From contig NW_005434628.1 in assembly GCF_000315625.1 (NCBI RefSeq), positions 430,302 through 464,966 on the forward strand: a DNA stretch of 34,665 bases, in the 5' to 3' direction. Shown here in pieces: positions 19,887 through 30,092 of the stretch. The notes beneath the pieces are model-generated. The model worked only from the letters and a program-made list of their open reading frames with translations. It did not search any database and was not told the origin of the DNA. The translations under genes and the position numbers were made by a program. Each line of letters starts with the position of its first letter. The first letter of the stretch is position 1. Source of the stretch: Guillardia theta CCMP2712. Lineage: Eukaryota > Cryptophyceae > Pyrenomonadales > Geminigeraceae.

Positions 19887-22800
19887 ATGGCGGCTGACAA
19901 GAAGAAATCGCACAGAGCTCGGCAAGCCGGGTCGAAGGCGAACAAGAAGAAGGCGAAGAAAGAGAGGAGGGAAGGGAAGACGCTAGCTAAGGGTCAGAAC
20001 CCAAGGGCCTTCGGAAGATCATCTGCTGGTATCACCGCGCGCATCCAACAAGCAAGGAAGGCCGAGATTCATGAGAGGAAGCTGCATGTGCCGCTCACCG
20101 ACCGCTCCTACCTTGCCGAAGATCCGCCACCTATCGTGGTGGCTGTCGTGGTAGGCTTGCAACCTCTTGCTCTTGCTCCTGCTCCTGCTCCTGCCCCTGC
20201 TCCTGCTCTTTCTTCCCCTCTTTACAGCGTCGCATCTCTGACTCCTGGTTTCCAGGGACCTCCCAAGGTTGGCAAGACGACTTTGATCCGATCGCTGGTG
20301 AAGCACTACACGAGGCACAACCTCAACCAGGTTCTCGGCCCCATCACGCTAGTGTCCGGCAAGAATAGGAGGCTGACCATCGTCGAGTGCGCCAACGACC
20401 TCGCCTCCATGATGGACGTTGGAAAGTCAGCGGACCTGATCCTCCTTATGGTGGACGGGAGGTACGTGCTGCTCGTTGGTGCTGCTGTTCGTGACGTGTT
20501 GCTGCAGCTTCGGGTTTGAGATGGAGACTTTCGAGTTCCTCAACATCCTGCAAGCTCATGGGTTCCCCAAGATCCTTGGCATCCTGACGCACCTCGATCA
20601 CTTCAGAGACAACAAGAAGCTGAGGAAGACGAAGAAGCGCATGAAGTCGGTAAGGACTTGGGTGGCGCTGCTGCGCTTTCTCTGACGCTCTCTCGCTCCC
20701 CAGCGCTTCTGGACGGAGGTGCATGACGGGGCCAAGTTGTTCTACTTCAGCGGGCTGGAGAAGAGCGGGAGGTGAGGAGGGGGGATTGGGGGAGGTGAGG
20801 AGGGGGGATGGGGGGGAGGTGAGGAGGGGGGATGGGGGGGAGGTGAGGAGGGGGGATGGGGGGGGATGGGGGGCCGCCTGTCACGAGAGCCGATGCGATT
20901 GAGATGAAGAGACTTGAAACCTTTTCTGACACCTCTAGACTGATTCTCCATGCGAGTGGAGATGCTGATTTTCTTTCTCTGATCAAATGCTCGATGCCCG
21001 TGTGAACGACTGCTGGTTGAGCGCAGCTGTGGCCTGCTTTGACGCGTCTGTGTGGCAGGTACCCCAAGACAGAAGTTCACAACCTAGCAAGGTTCATCTC
21101 TGTCGCCAAGTTCCGCCCTCTCATCTGGAGAAACCATCACCCGTACGTCCTTCTCCTCCTCCTCCTCCTCCTCCTCCTCCTGGAAAGGGAACGTGCGAGA
21201 CTGCTTCCCCAATGATGCAAAATATTATTAGAGCTGTCGGAATGTTCCGTGACGACTTCTTTTCCGCTTAGTGTATGAGGGGAACAGCCGCATGCCTTTC
21301 CTTTCCTCTTCCTCTTCCTCCTCCCTCTTCCCTCCTCTTCCCTCCTCCTCCTTTCTCACTTCCTCTGGCAGGTACGTGATCGCGGACAGGTTCGAGGAAG
21401 TGACGGACCCGGAGAGGGTCCGGCAAGATCCGCGCTGTGACCGGACCATGTACCTGTACGGCTACTGCAGGGGAACCTACCTCAAGCCCTCCCAGCGCGT
21501 CCACGTCCCCGGGGTCGGCGACTTCAGCCTGGAGGCAGTGACGCAGCTCGAGGACCCCTGCCCCCTGCCCACCAAGAACGGGGAGAAGAAGAGGAGGACG
21601 CTGAAGACTGCGGAGCGGAGCATCTATGCTCCCATGTCGGACGTGTCCGGGATCCTGTTCGACAAAGACGCTACCTACATTGAGATCCCGGACAAGCACG
21701 TGGTGTTCTCGAAGCTCTCCTCCCTCTTCCCCGGGGGGATCTCGCACGAGATGGATCTCGACGAGCAGCAGCAGCAGGAGAAGGCAAGGGAGGCGCTCAT
21801 GTCGGCACAGGCTCAGCACAGTGCCGAGCATAGCGAGGGAGTGCAGATGGTGAGGAGGCTACAAGACGCGGAGAAGACGGTGGACGAGAGGCTGGGGGAG
21901 GCGACGCTGCAGCTGTTCGAGGGGAGCAAGAAGATCACGTCGAGCGAGTACGAGCGACTGAAGAGCGAGGAGGTAGGGAGAGGAGAGGAGGAGAATCCAG
22001 GGAGTGACTTTTGCACAGGTGAAACAGGACAAGGATGCTATGGAGGACGAAGATGAGGACGAGGACGAGGACGAGGACGAAGATGAGGACGAGGAGCAAG
22101 GCGAGGAAGAGGAAGAGAACGAAGAAGACCAAGACGAAGAGGAGGACGAAGAGGAGGAGGATGAAGAAAGAGTGCAAGAAGGTGAGCGGTTGATGTGAGA
22201 TTTTATGGTTTCTGACGAACGTTTCATGGCAGTCGACGATGACGATGATGATGAGGAAGCGGAAGAAAGTGATACGGAGGAGGAGAAAGGTGCTCGGAAG
22301 AAGAAGGACCTTCCAGGGTACGAGAAGGTTGAGTTCCAAGGGAGGATGAGAAGGAAGGCTGTGTTCCTGGATGAGGAGGAGGAAGACGATGACGACGACG
22401 ACGAGGAAGGAACAGACGAGGAGGACATGAGCGAGGAGGAGGAGGTCTCGTCTGCTAAAAGAGCGAAGGGGAAGGGCAAGAAAACGCCTGCGAGGCACAG
22501 CGAGGAGGCGAAGGCAGGCAAGGAGGAGTACAACAAGAGGAAGAAGGGGGTGAAGCAGCCCGAGGTGATCGCCTGGGCCGACGAGAGCAACGAGGAGGAG
22601 GAGGAGGAGGAGGAGGAGGAGGAGGACAAGTACGGAGACGAGGAGATCAGCTTCTCGCAGCCTGGGACGAAGAAGCTCAGGAACGAGCAGGCCGAGGACG
22701 AGGAGGGAGAGGGGGATGAGGGAGAAGGGGAGGGAGAGGAGGAGGAGGAGGAGGAGGAGGCTCACTCCAAGTGGAAAGCTGTGTTGGGGAAGCGCTGGCT

Positions 22801-24906
22801 GATGAACGCAAGGGTGAATATCGAGGCGCTTGTGTATGGGAAGAAGGGGAAGAGAAAGGAAAAGAAGGAGGAGAAAGCTCGGGGGGGAGAGGAGGAGGAG
22901 GGATCGGACGAAGATTTCTTCAAGCCCGTCAAGGGAGGGAGGAAAGCTCGAGGGAGGGAGGAGGAGGAGGAAGAGGGAGAGGAGGAGGAACTGGACGAGG
23001 ACGAGGAGGACTTGACCAAGTTCAACCACGATGAGGAGGAGCTCGCGTGCTGGGAGGACGCCAAGAGGATCGCGGAGATCAGGAGGAAGTTCGTCAACGA
23101 CGAGACGGACGCGGCAACGGTGAAGGAGGCGTTCTACAAGGAGGAGGGGGGAAAGGAGGACGGGGAGGTGGCGTATGGGGACTTCGAAGACCTTGAGACG
23201 GGGGAGGTGTTTGCGACGGGGATGGGGGAGGTCCCGATGAATGTGGATAGCGGGGATGAGGAGGAGGGAGGCGGGAAGAAGAAGAAGAAGGGCGGGAAGG
23301 ATACAGTTGGGTCCCTGGATGAGGAGAAGCTGGAGGACGAGGAAGGAGGAGAGGAGGAGGATGGGAAGAACTTGTCGGAGGCAGACAGGCAGGCGGAGCT
23401 GATGAAGAAGAAGCTGGAGAAGAAGAAGCAGTTCGACGCGGCGTACGATGGGATCGAGGAGAACGAGGATTTGATGGCGGCCAGGGCGGAGCTTGATGCC
23501 CAGAAGAAGCTCAACTTGGAAGAGTTTGAGGAGGAGGACGCAGAGACGAGAAGGCAGTACGTTGGGTTCACCCCTGGAGCATACGTGCGGGTGAAGCTGA
23601 CGGGAGTCCCTTGCGAGTTTGTCCGGCACTTCGACCCCAGGAGGCTGATGGTGGTCGGGGGGCTGACGGCGCAGGAGGAGAGGACGGGGATGGTGCAGGT
23701 GAGGCTGAAGAAGCACAGGTGGTACAGGAGGGTGCTGAAGAACCAGGACCCCCTCATCGTCTCGCTGGGGTGGAGGAGGTTCCAGACGATGCCAACGTTC
23801 TCGCTCAAGCACGTGGCGGCGGGGGAGGACAGGAGCAGGATGATCAAGTACACTCCCGAGCACATGCACTGCTTCGCCCAGATGCTCGCTCCCCTCACCG
23901 CCCCCGGCACCGGTTTCGTCTGCTTCCAGTCGCTGTCGCAGGAGGCGGCCGGCTTCCGCATCGCAGCGACGGGAGTGGTGACGGAGATTGACGGAGGGGA
24001 GGGCAAGATCGTAAAGAAGCTGAAGCTGGTGGGGGAGCCTATGAAAGTTCACAAGAACACCTGCTTCGTGCGCAGGATGTTCTCCTCCTCCCTCGAGGTC
24101 GCCAAGTTCGAAGGCGCGTCGATCAGGACGGTCAGCGGGATCAGGGGGCAGGTGAAGAAGGCTGTGAAGGGGGAGGAGGGAGTCTTCCGCGCCACGTTCG
24201 AGGACAAGGTGCTCATGTCGGACATCATCTTTCTCCGCACGTGGGTGCAGGTCCACCCTCCTCGGTTCTACAACCCGGTGACGAACGCGCTGGGGAAGTT
24301 CGAGGGAGGGGGAGAGGAGGGCTGGAAGAGGATGAGGACTGTGGGGGAGATCAGGAGGGCGAAGAAGGAGCCGGTGCCGGTTAACAAGGACTCATTGTAC
24401 AAGCCGATCGAGCGCAAGCCGCGGGTGTTCAACCCCCTCCGCATCCCCAGGGGCCTGCAGCAGGAGCTGCCGTTCGCGTCGAAGCCCAAGGAGGAGAAGC
24501 AGAGGAGGAAGAAGCTCTACGTGCACAAGCGCGCGGTGGTGATGGAGCCCGAGGAGAAGCGACTGCACGTGCTGATGCACAAGATCAACACCATCCGCAA
24601 CGACAAGACCAAGAAGAGGAAGGAGGCAGACGCTCGCAGCCGCGCAGAGCTCGCGAAGAAGCTCGAGAAGAAGAACGAGTCGCTGAACCAGGTAAGAAGC
24701 AGGGAGCTGGGGAAGAGTGGGGGGGGATAAGTGAAGATGAGTGAAGGGGAGGAGGGAGCGAGTGAAGAGGAGCTTATGGCGATGTCAGTCAGAACTAACG
24801 CACATGGTGGCAGTACCGCAAGGACGAGAAGAAGAAGCGCTTCCGAACGGAGGGGAAGGAGGCAGCCCGTAGGGAAGCGAAGAAGAGAAAGACGATCTCG
24901 GAGTGA
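19887..24906 (+). CDS. BMS1: Ribosome biogenesis GTPase BMS1
   Basis: Nine exons: 19887-20150, 20256-20461, 20508-20649, 20704-20771, 21059-21142, 21372-21972, 22019-22181, 22233-24691 and 24814-24906, giving 1359 residues with every junction in frame. The Lys/Arg-rich N terminus with HRARQAG fits BMS1. The GTPase P-loop GPPKVGKT is at residues 89-96, followed by [11 protein letters not shown] and THLDHF. An AARP2CN-type domain starts near residue 255 (exon 6). A very long Asp/Glu-rich region follows (about 456-950). The C-terminal RIBIOP_C domain starts near [11 protein letters not shown] (about 955) and ends in a basic tail. BMS1 acts in the nucleolar small-subunit processome with Rcl1 in 18S rRNA processing. 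The protein is somewhat longer than yeast or human BMS1, mainly through the acidic stretch. The gene converges on the plastid-protein gene. Confidence 0.96.
20772..20875. repeat. G-rich minisatellite in BMS1 intron 4
   Basis: Roughly four copies of a 23-25-bp unit of the form GTGAGGAGGGGGGATGGGGG begin at the 5' splice site itself (GTGAGG). The repeat unit contains the donor sequence, so several potential donors exist in a row. The run of G tracts could form G-quadruplexes in the RNA. Confidence 0.85.
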
Positions 24907-25091
24907 GAAAGAAGCATGTAAATACTGACAAGAGAGGCAAGTCAGATGTAGATTCACAAGGATTGTAAGGATGGAGAGAATGAATGTACATATCCCCAAG
25001 GACTCCTCTCCTGCTTGCTCAGTCTTCCCTCCTCCCCTTCCGTCTCCCTCACTCCATCTCCTTCCCTTCCACCTCCTCTTCATTCCGTTGT
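24907..25091. other. Shared 3' region of convergent genes
   Basis: 185 bp separate the stop codons of BMS1 (+) and the plastid-protein gene (-). Both transcripts must end here or overlap. I see no strong polyadenylation signal on either strand. Confidence 0.5.
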
Positions 25092-25346
25092 TTATCGGTT
25101 AAGGAACTTAAGAAGGAACCCAGAAAGGCCGGTGGTGATGACAACAGGGAGCGCGACAGTGAGAGGATCGCTGCCCTTCCTGACGCCGTTGTCCTCGCCC
25201 TCGTTGATCTTGCGGAATCGCTCCTCAGCATCGCACACGTCCTTGGTCTTCGACTGAAGGCACTCCTCCATACGAGCCTTGCGCTCCAGCTACATCACAG
25301 CCGTCATCAACGAGGAGGAGAAGGAGCAGGAGCAGAAGCAGAAGCG

Positions 25347-25393
<47 letters not shown>

Positions 25394-26247
25394 AGAGCAA
25401 TACAGTAAGTAGACAAGCAAGGGTATTAAATAGAGATGAGCGAGCAGGAAAGAGACAGGAGATGTGTAGGACGAGAGAGAAGGAGACGGAGAGGAGGGGG
25501 AAGAGAGGGAGAACATTGAAGGGAAGAGTGATGGAAGCGAGGGAGGGAGAGAGATGAAGGGGAAGAGGTAGATGGAGGGAGAGGGGGAGGAGGAGGAGGA
25601 AAGCTAGGATTGAGCAGCAACGTACCGACTTCATCTTTTCGCTCTCGGATGCGTAAGGGTTCTCAACAATGGCTGTCTGCCTGTACTGCTTCTGGTTGTC
25701 GCGGAGGACAGAGAAGGAGTTGGAGTCCATAGCCATCTGCTCCCTGCTCAGCTCCTCCTCTCCTTGCTCCTCCTCCTGATGTATCTCCTCCTGCTCCTCC
25801 TCCTGATCTATTTCTTGCTCCTCCGCCCATTTCTTCACTCAGATGCTACACTACTATCATGAACCATCCCACTCTTCCTGCAACCTACTCCGGCACCTCC
25901 ACAGCCACCAACACCTCCTCTTTCTCCTTTCCCTCCTTCCCTTACTTCCTCTTGCTCCCCTCTCTTCACCTCACTCCCTCCTCTCCACCTCACTCCCTCC
26001 TCTTCCACCCTCATCGCCGCACCTGGGAGTTCACACTAGCATCAGCGGGAAGGAGAGGCTGTCCGAGAAGAGCAGCAGCAACTGCCAAACCAGAGGCGGA
26101 GAGCACGACAGGATTAGCTCCCTGCTTGCCCGCCGACATGCGCACGGAGCAGCGAGCAGGAGCAGATCTGGGGGTGAGAGTGAAGGCAGGGGCCTGGAAG
26201 GCCGAAGCACATCCGATAGCGAGGGAGAGCACAATCATCTTCATCAT
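25092..26247 (-). CDS. Plastid-targeted, probably thylakoid-associated protein of unknown function
   Basis: Exons in gene order: 26247-26023, 25736-25626 and 25289-25092, giving 177 residues. Residues 1-16 are a signal peptide ending ASA, with Phe17 as the first mature residue (ASAFQAP), the motif for import across the extra membranes of a red complex plastid. A basic, Ser/Arg/Pro-rich transit segment follows. Then comes a hydrophobic Ala/Leu stretch (47-63) ending LLPADA (65-70), which looks like a thylakoid transfer signal. The middle part is hydrophilic and charged with two Cys (EECLQSKTKDVCDAEE). A C-terminal membrane helix (about 154-172) precedes KFLNR. The start of exon 2 is uncertain: an acceptor further upstream would add about 34 Glu-rich residues encoded by GGAGGAGCA repeats. 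I do not recognise a family. Confidence 0.7.
25318..25390. repeat. GGAGCA hexamer repeat in an intron
   Basis: An array of GAGCAG/GGAGCA units within the second intron of the plastid-protein gene. On the coding (minus) strand it forms a CTCCTG pyrimidine-rich tract before the acceptor. Confidence 0.85.
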
Positions 26248-27090
26248 CTATCGAATGCTCCGTCAGCAAGAAGTACAGCAGACACATGTCTCCTTCCTCC
26301 TTCCTTCATCATGATCATAGATCATCGTAATCGTCACCATCATTCGCCTCCCTCCTGATTTCCCACTGCTCCTCCTGTTCCCCTGCTTCATCAATTCCTT
26401 GCAATCCTCCTACTACAACATCCTTTCACTCCTACTCTGTTCTCTTAAGCATGTGTACCAGCCAGCATAGGATCCCAGAAATCTCGGAGGATCAATCCTA
26501 AGCACAACAAGCACGTCTTCTCCTTACAAATGCTAGGTCTCCGACTCTATTCGCACTAAGTGCTAACGTATAGTTATCTCCGAACATGTTCTGTCCCCAC
26601 TGCTCGGCAGAACAAGCATGCGTGAAGCAAACAATGCTCCCTGTCACTTCATGCTGTGTGGTTTCATATTTGAGTCTATGATGCGAAAACAAGATTCTTC
26701 CTTCCGACCCTTCATTTCTTTTCCCCGATTCTCGTTTCCGCACTTCGCCTCCTGACCCTTATGTCTCTCTTGCTTTTCAAGCATTCTCCTCCCGCCTTTC
26801 GCTGCAGCCCTTGGACTTCTACCAAACTATCTTCTCCTCTGCATCAACATTCTCCGTTCTTCCTACTCTACGTCTCGATCTCCTCATCCTCCTCGCCTCT
26901 TCGCCCTGCTCCTTTCCCTCAGTAATCGTTCTAACAAGCATTTCGCTTTCTGACACGAATCCCTGCGGCCTTTGAAGGGTAGGGTAGTGACCCCCACCCT
27001 TACTTTCAGCTACCCTGGAAATATTGAAGCACTCCGCTTTCATTACATTTCCTTTGAACCCCCGCATTGAAACTATCATGAAACATTAAT
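26248..27090. other. Pyrimidine-rich intergenic region
   Basis: Upstream DNA of the plastid-protein gene, rich in CT on the plus strand (for example near 26330-26440 and 26700-26930). A minus-strand frame at 26819-27079 exists but follows the composition. No gene is supported. Confidence 0.4.
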
Positions 27091-27460
27091 AGTGGGTAGG
27101 GTACTTGTCATGGTATGGTCGGGTACCAGCCCCTACCCCACCTGCTGAATGACCTACCCTTGGTATTTTACCACCCCACCCTCCGACTATGGAAACGTAG
27201 GTATAACAAGACGAGGGGGCCAGGCATGGATGGAAAATATCAAAACCTGGCGTGAGTACCCCTACCCCCCTTCTCTCATGGAACACTCCCAAAGCACCCC
27301 CTTGTGGAGAGCTCTTAAAAGGACCCTACCCCCACGTGCAAAACCTCAAAATTCGTACCACCCCCGAAATCCTCACCCCCTTTGCCCACGCTGCCCTGAT
27401 CCTGGTCCGAGCAAGAATGTAAATTCGAATTGCTGCCCAAATTTTCATGGTACAAGACTG
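27091..27460. repeat. CCCTACCC/GGGTAGGG-rich block
   Basis: Dense short C and G runs: GGGTAGGGTA, CCCCTACCCC, CCACCCCACCCTCC, GGTACCAG and CCCCTACCCCCC. The same words occur at 29330-29640 and 14200-15170. No gene is supported. Confidence 0.5.
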
Positions 27461-27812
27461 TATTGAAAACTTTCAGTCAAGTAGGAAGATTTGGGTCAAT
27501 CGGGAACTGTTTTAAATGAAGTAAAGAAGGATGTAAGAAGGTGGCCGGGGGTGGGTCAGGTGGGGTAGTCAGCATGGTCTTGCCAACTTCCCTTGCGTCT
27601 TTCGTCTGAGCTGGCGAACCCTCGTGACCGAGGACCTTGCTTACTGCTAAAATGTTTTAAGAAAATTTCAACTGATGTTGAAAAGTTTGAATATTGGAGG
27701 GAGAAGGTTTGAAAACTCTGAGTAAATTGAGTGTATGAGGGGGGACGGGGTGAACTGGTTGGTGTTTGCTTTGAGGCAGGCTTGGTGGTATGAATAGAGG
27801 GGCGGATTCCGC

Positions 27813-28696
27813 ATGGCAACGCCCAGGTGAATGCTGAGGGAGCAGGGAGGACAGGGGAGGGGAGGGGAGGAGAGCAGAGGAGAGGAGAGGAGAGGATTAA
27901 TGGTCGGAAGAGGACAGGACAGAACTGGACAGACAGACCTGGACACGAGATTGTGTATTAAGTTCAGATCATGTTGTTCAATGTCTTTCATGCTTGTCCT
28001 TGCTTGTACGCAGGCTCCTGTTGGCCTCTGCCAAGCATTCATGAGTCTGCTTACATTCATGTCATGCCATGGCATTACGTCGTCATGTCACACCATCATA
28101 GCGTGTCTTCATTCACGCTTTGTCCGGCTGATAATCTCATGTTTTCAAATTATCTACAGCAAGGGAGGGGTAAGAGTTCGGAGGCCTTTGAACAAGTGGG
28201 AGAAATCGTCGAATGAAATCTTCGTGAGCAAGAACCAATCGTTCCACGCTCTTCGACGACGCGTAGACAAGATGTAGAGCTGAATGCATTGCAGTGTTAC
28301 TGCTGACTTGAACTTGCTGGTTGTTAGACTGGAGGCGGAAGGCAGCGTCTGCCTGCATGCGACTGGGGGAGCGATCGTGAGGGCGATCGACATGGCGCAC
28401 GAGGTAAGCCAGAGACAAGTAGGGCAGGACTGGAGTGCATGCAACGATATGAGGGGATGTAGAGGAGAGCAGATGATGCGATGTGCGACAGATCCGAAGG
28501 TTGTCGCCGTCAGAGCTCAGCCTCTTCCTCAACACTTCTACAGAAATCGCTACCGATGAAGTGTGCAGAGAAGGAGAAGATGTGAGATGTGAAGGTGAAA
28601 TGCTCATTGGCATTCATGGTGCTGCAGGCAAACAAGATCGAGACAGCCACGAGACTGATACCTGCAGTTCACATAGGAATTTCCCATAAAAGATGA
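27813..28696 (+). CDS. Small Alba-fold protein, Rpp20/Pop7-like
   Basis: Exons 27813-27826, 28160-28273, 28328-28403 and 28628-28696 give 90 residues with all junctions in frame. NEIFVSKNQSFHALRRRVDK followed by VCLHATGGAIVRAIDMA has the Alba pattern: an N-terminal strand, a Lys/Arg-rich helix, then a glycine-containing loop and the AI-x-RAI helix. The motif fits the Rpp20/Pop7 branch (an RNase P/MRP protein subunit) slightly better than the chromatin Alba branch; both bind RNA. The C terminus, RLIPAVHIGISHKR, would form the last strand. It is shorter than typical Rpp20. The first exon is only 14 nt and is inferred from the ATG and GTGAAT donor. A GC island begins right after the stop. Confidence 0.7.
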
Positions 28697-29170
28697 ACCG
28701 TCGCGCTGTGACGGCCGCAGTGCCGCCCGGCCTCAGCAGAGTCCGATACGGTCACTGCCGTACAGACGGGAGTCAGGCTCGGCGCCGGGTCGGCCGGGAC
28801 TCCCGAGCCTGAGTCCGGAAAGCCGAGTCAGGGCCCGGGGGCATGGCAGTGACCGGCGGTGCGGCGATCGGACGGCCCTCCCGGCCGGGCGCCGGGCCGG
28901 TACGGTACGGTAGTACACTGAATGCCATGATGGCAGCCCGGTACCGGGGCCAGGCCCGGCCCGGCTGGTTTCAATGCTCTCCAGGCTTTAAACTTTCCAG
29001 TCACGGGCCGAAAGCCCCGGGCCCGGGCCCTGTCTGGCACGCCCTCAGTCACGGGGGCGGCCGGCCCGGCACGGGCGGCCGCCGCGCCGCAGGAGCGCGG
29101 GCTGGGCCCAGCCTGAGTCACTCACTGTCATCAGTGATGCCGGGGCCACAGTTTGCGGCCGGGCCCTAAG
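28697..29170. repeat. GC-rich island abutting the Alba-like gene
   Basis: About 470 bp with the island vocabulary: CCTGAGTCCGG, CCGAGTCAGGGCCCGGG, GGTACGGTACGG and CTGAGTCACTCACTG. It starts directly after the TGA of the Alba-like gene, so any 3' untranslated sequence of that gene is island sequence. It ends sharply at AAGTTTATTATTAGG. Confidence 0.75.
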
Positions 29171-30092
29171 TTTATTATTAGGATTAGTTAGGAAATAAAT
29201 GTTTTAAGATTTGTGTGCTTTTTATTTGGGAATGTATTTTGAAAATTTATAGATAATTTTTCAAATAAATATTCCTCATTTCTCTATTAAGGCATTGAAG
29301 CTTACACGGCCAACACCGGTGCAAACTAGTAGTAATCAAAGGGATATTGGTGGGTAGTTGAGAGGAGGGGTACCAAAGAGATTTTATTAGATGGCCCCCC
29401 ACCCTACCCACTTTGTACTATCCCCCCACATCTTATACCCCTAAAGATGAGCTCAAGATTTCTATCACCCGTTCTTTCAAATCATAATACCCCCCACCAT
29501 TGACTTGTCATCTGTCTGCTTACTCACCCCTACCCCTACAAAATCTATACCACCCCCCTTCGCATCATGCCATGGAATGGGCTCCGTGCAAGTTAGTTAT
29601 GACTACCCCCACATTGGACCCGAAATTGGAGGGTGGGTACTTCAATCCTCACACTCCCAGGGTACAACAGTGAACATGGCCTGGAGCGCTATTCCTCCAT
29701 GGCGCGAAACCTCCACCCTGCCTCCATCTCCCATCTCCTATCATCATGCATCCTTCCCGGTTCCTTGCATCCTCCTCGTCACTTCTCTCCCCCCTCTTCA
29801 CTGTGCCTTGCCCTTTTCCCCCTGCATGGCTCCTGCTCCCTTGTCCTTCTGACTCAATTATCTTCTTGTCCACCTGGACTTTCAGCTCCTGAAGCTTTCC
29901 TTGCCCCCTCTTGTTTCTCGTGCTCCAACGTGCCCTCTTTACGCCCTTCCTTCATCTGGTCCATCGTGCTGCTCTGCCCCTCTTGCTCATCGATGCCTGT
30001 TTGCTGCCCATTGTCAATCTCCTCGATCACCTTCCCCAGCTCAACCCCGTTCGTCCTCCTCTTTTGGTTTTCTTGGCTTCGTTTCACTGCAG
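29171..30092. other. AT-rich, G/C-run and pyrimidine-rich sequence upstream of the RING gene
   Basis: 29171-29330 is AT-rich. 29340-29640 is a G/C-run block (GGTGGGTAG, GGGGTACC, CCCACCCTACCCAC). 29640-30092 is pyrimidine-rich on the plus strand and ends in an acceptor (TTTCACTGCAG). The last part is probably intron and 5' sequence of the RING gene. A minus-strand frame at 29854-30087 (78 hydrophilic codons) is noted but not supported. Confidence 0.4.

Noticed and set aside
21859-24256. Long minus-strand frames rich in Ser and Leu opposite BMS1
   Set aside because: They are the complement of GAG/GAC-rich acidic codons of BMS1 and have no independent motif.
26819-27079. Minus-strand frame of 86 codons
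   Set aside because: Its Arg/Glu-rich part follows the CT bias of the plus strand; there is no motif and no splice context.
29854-30087. Hydrophilic minus-strand frame of 78 codons
   Set aside because: It looks mildly protein-like but is opposite a pyrimidine-rich stretch ending in a plus-strand acceptor; no splice partner or domain is visible.
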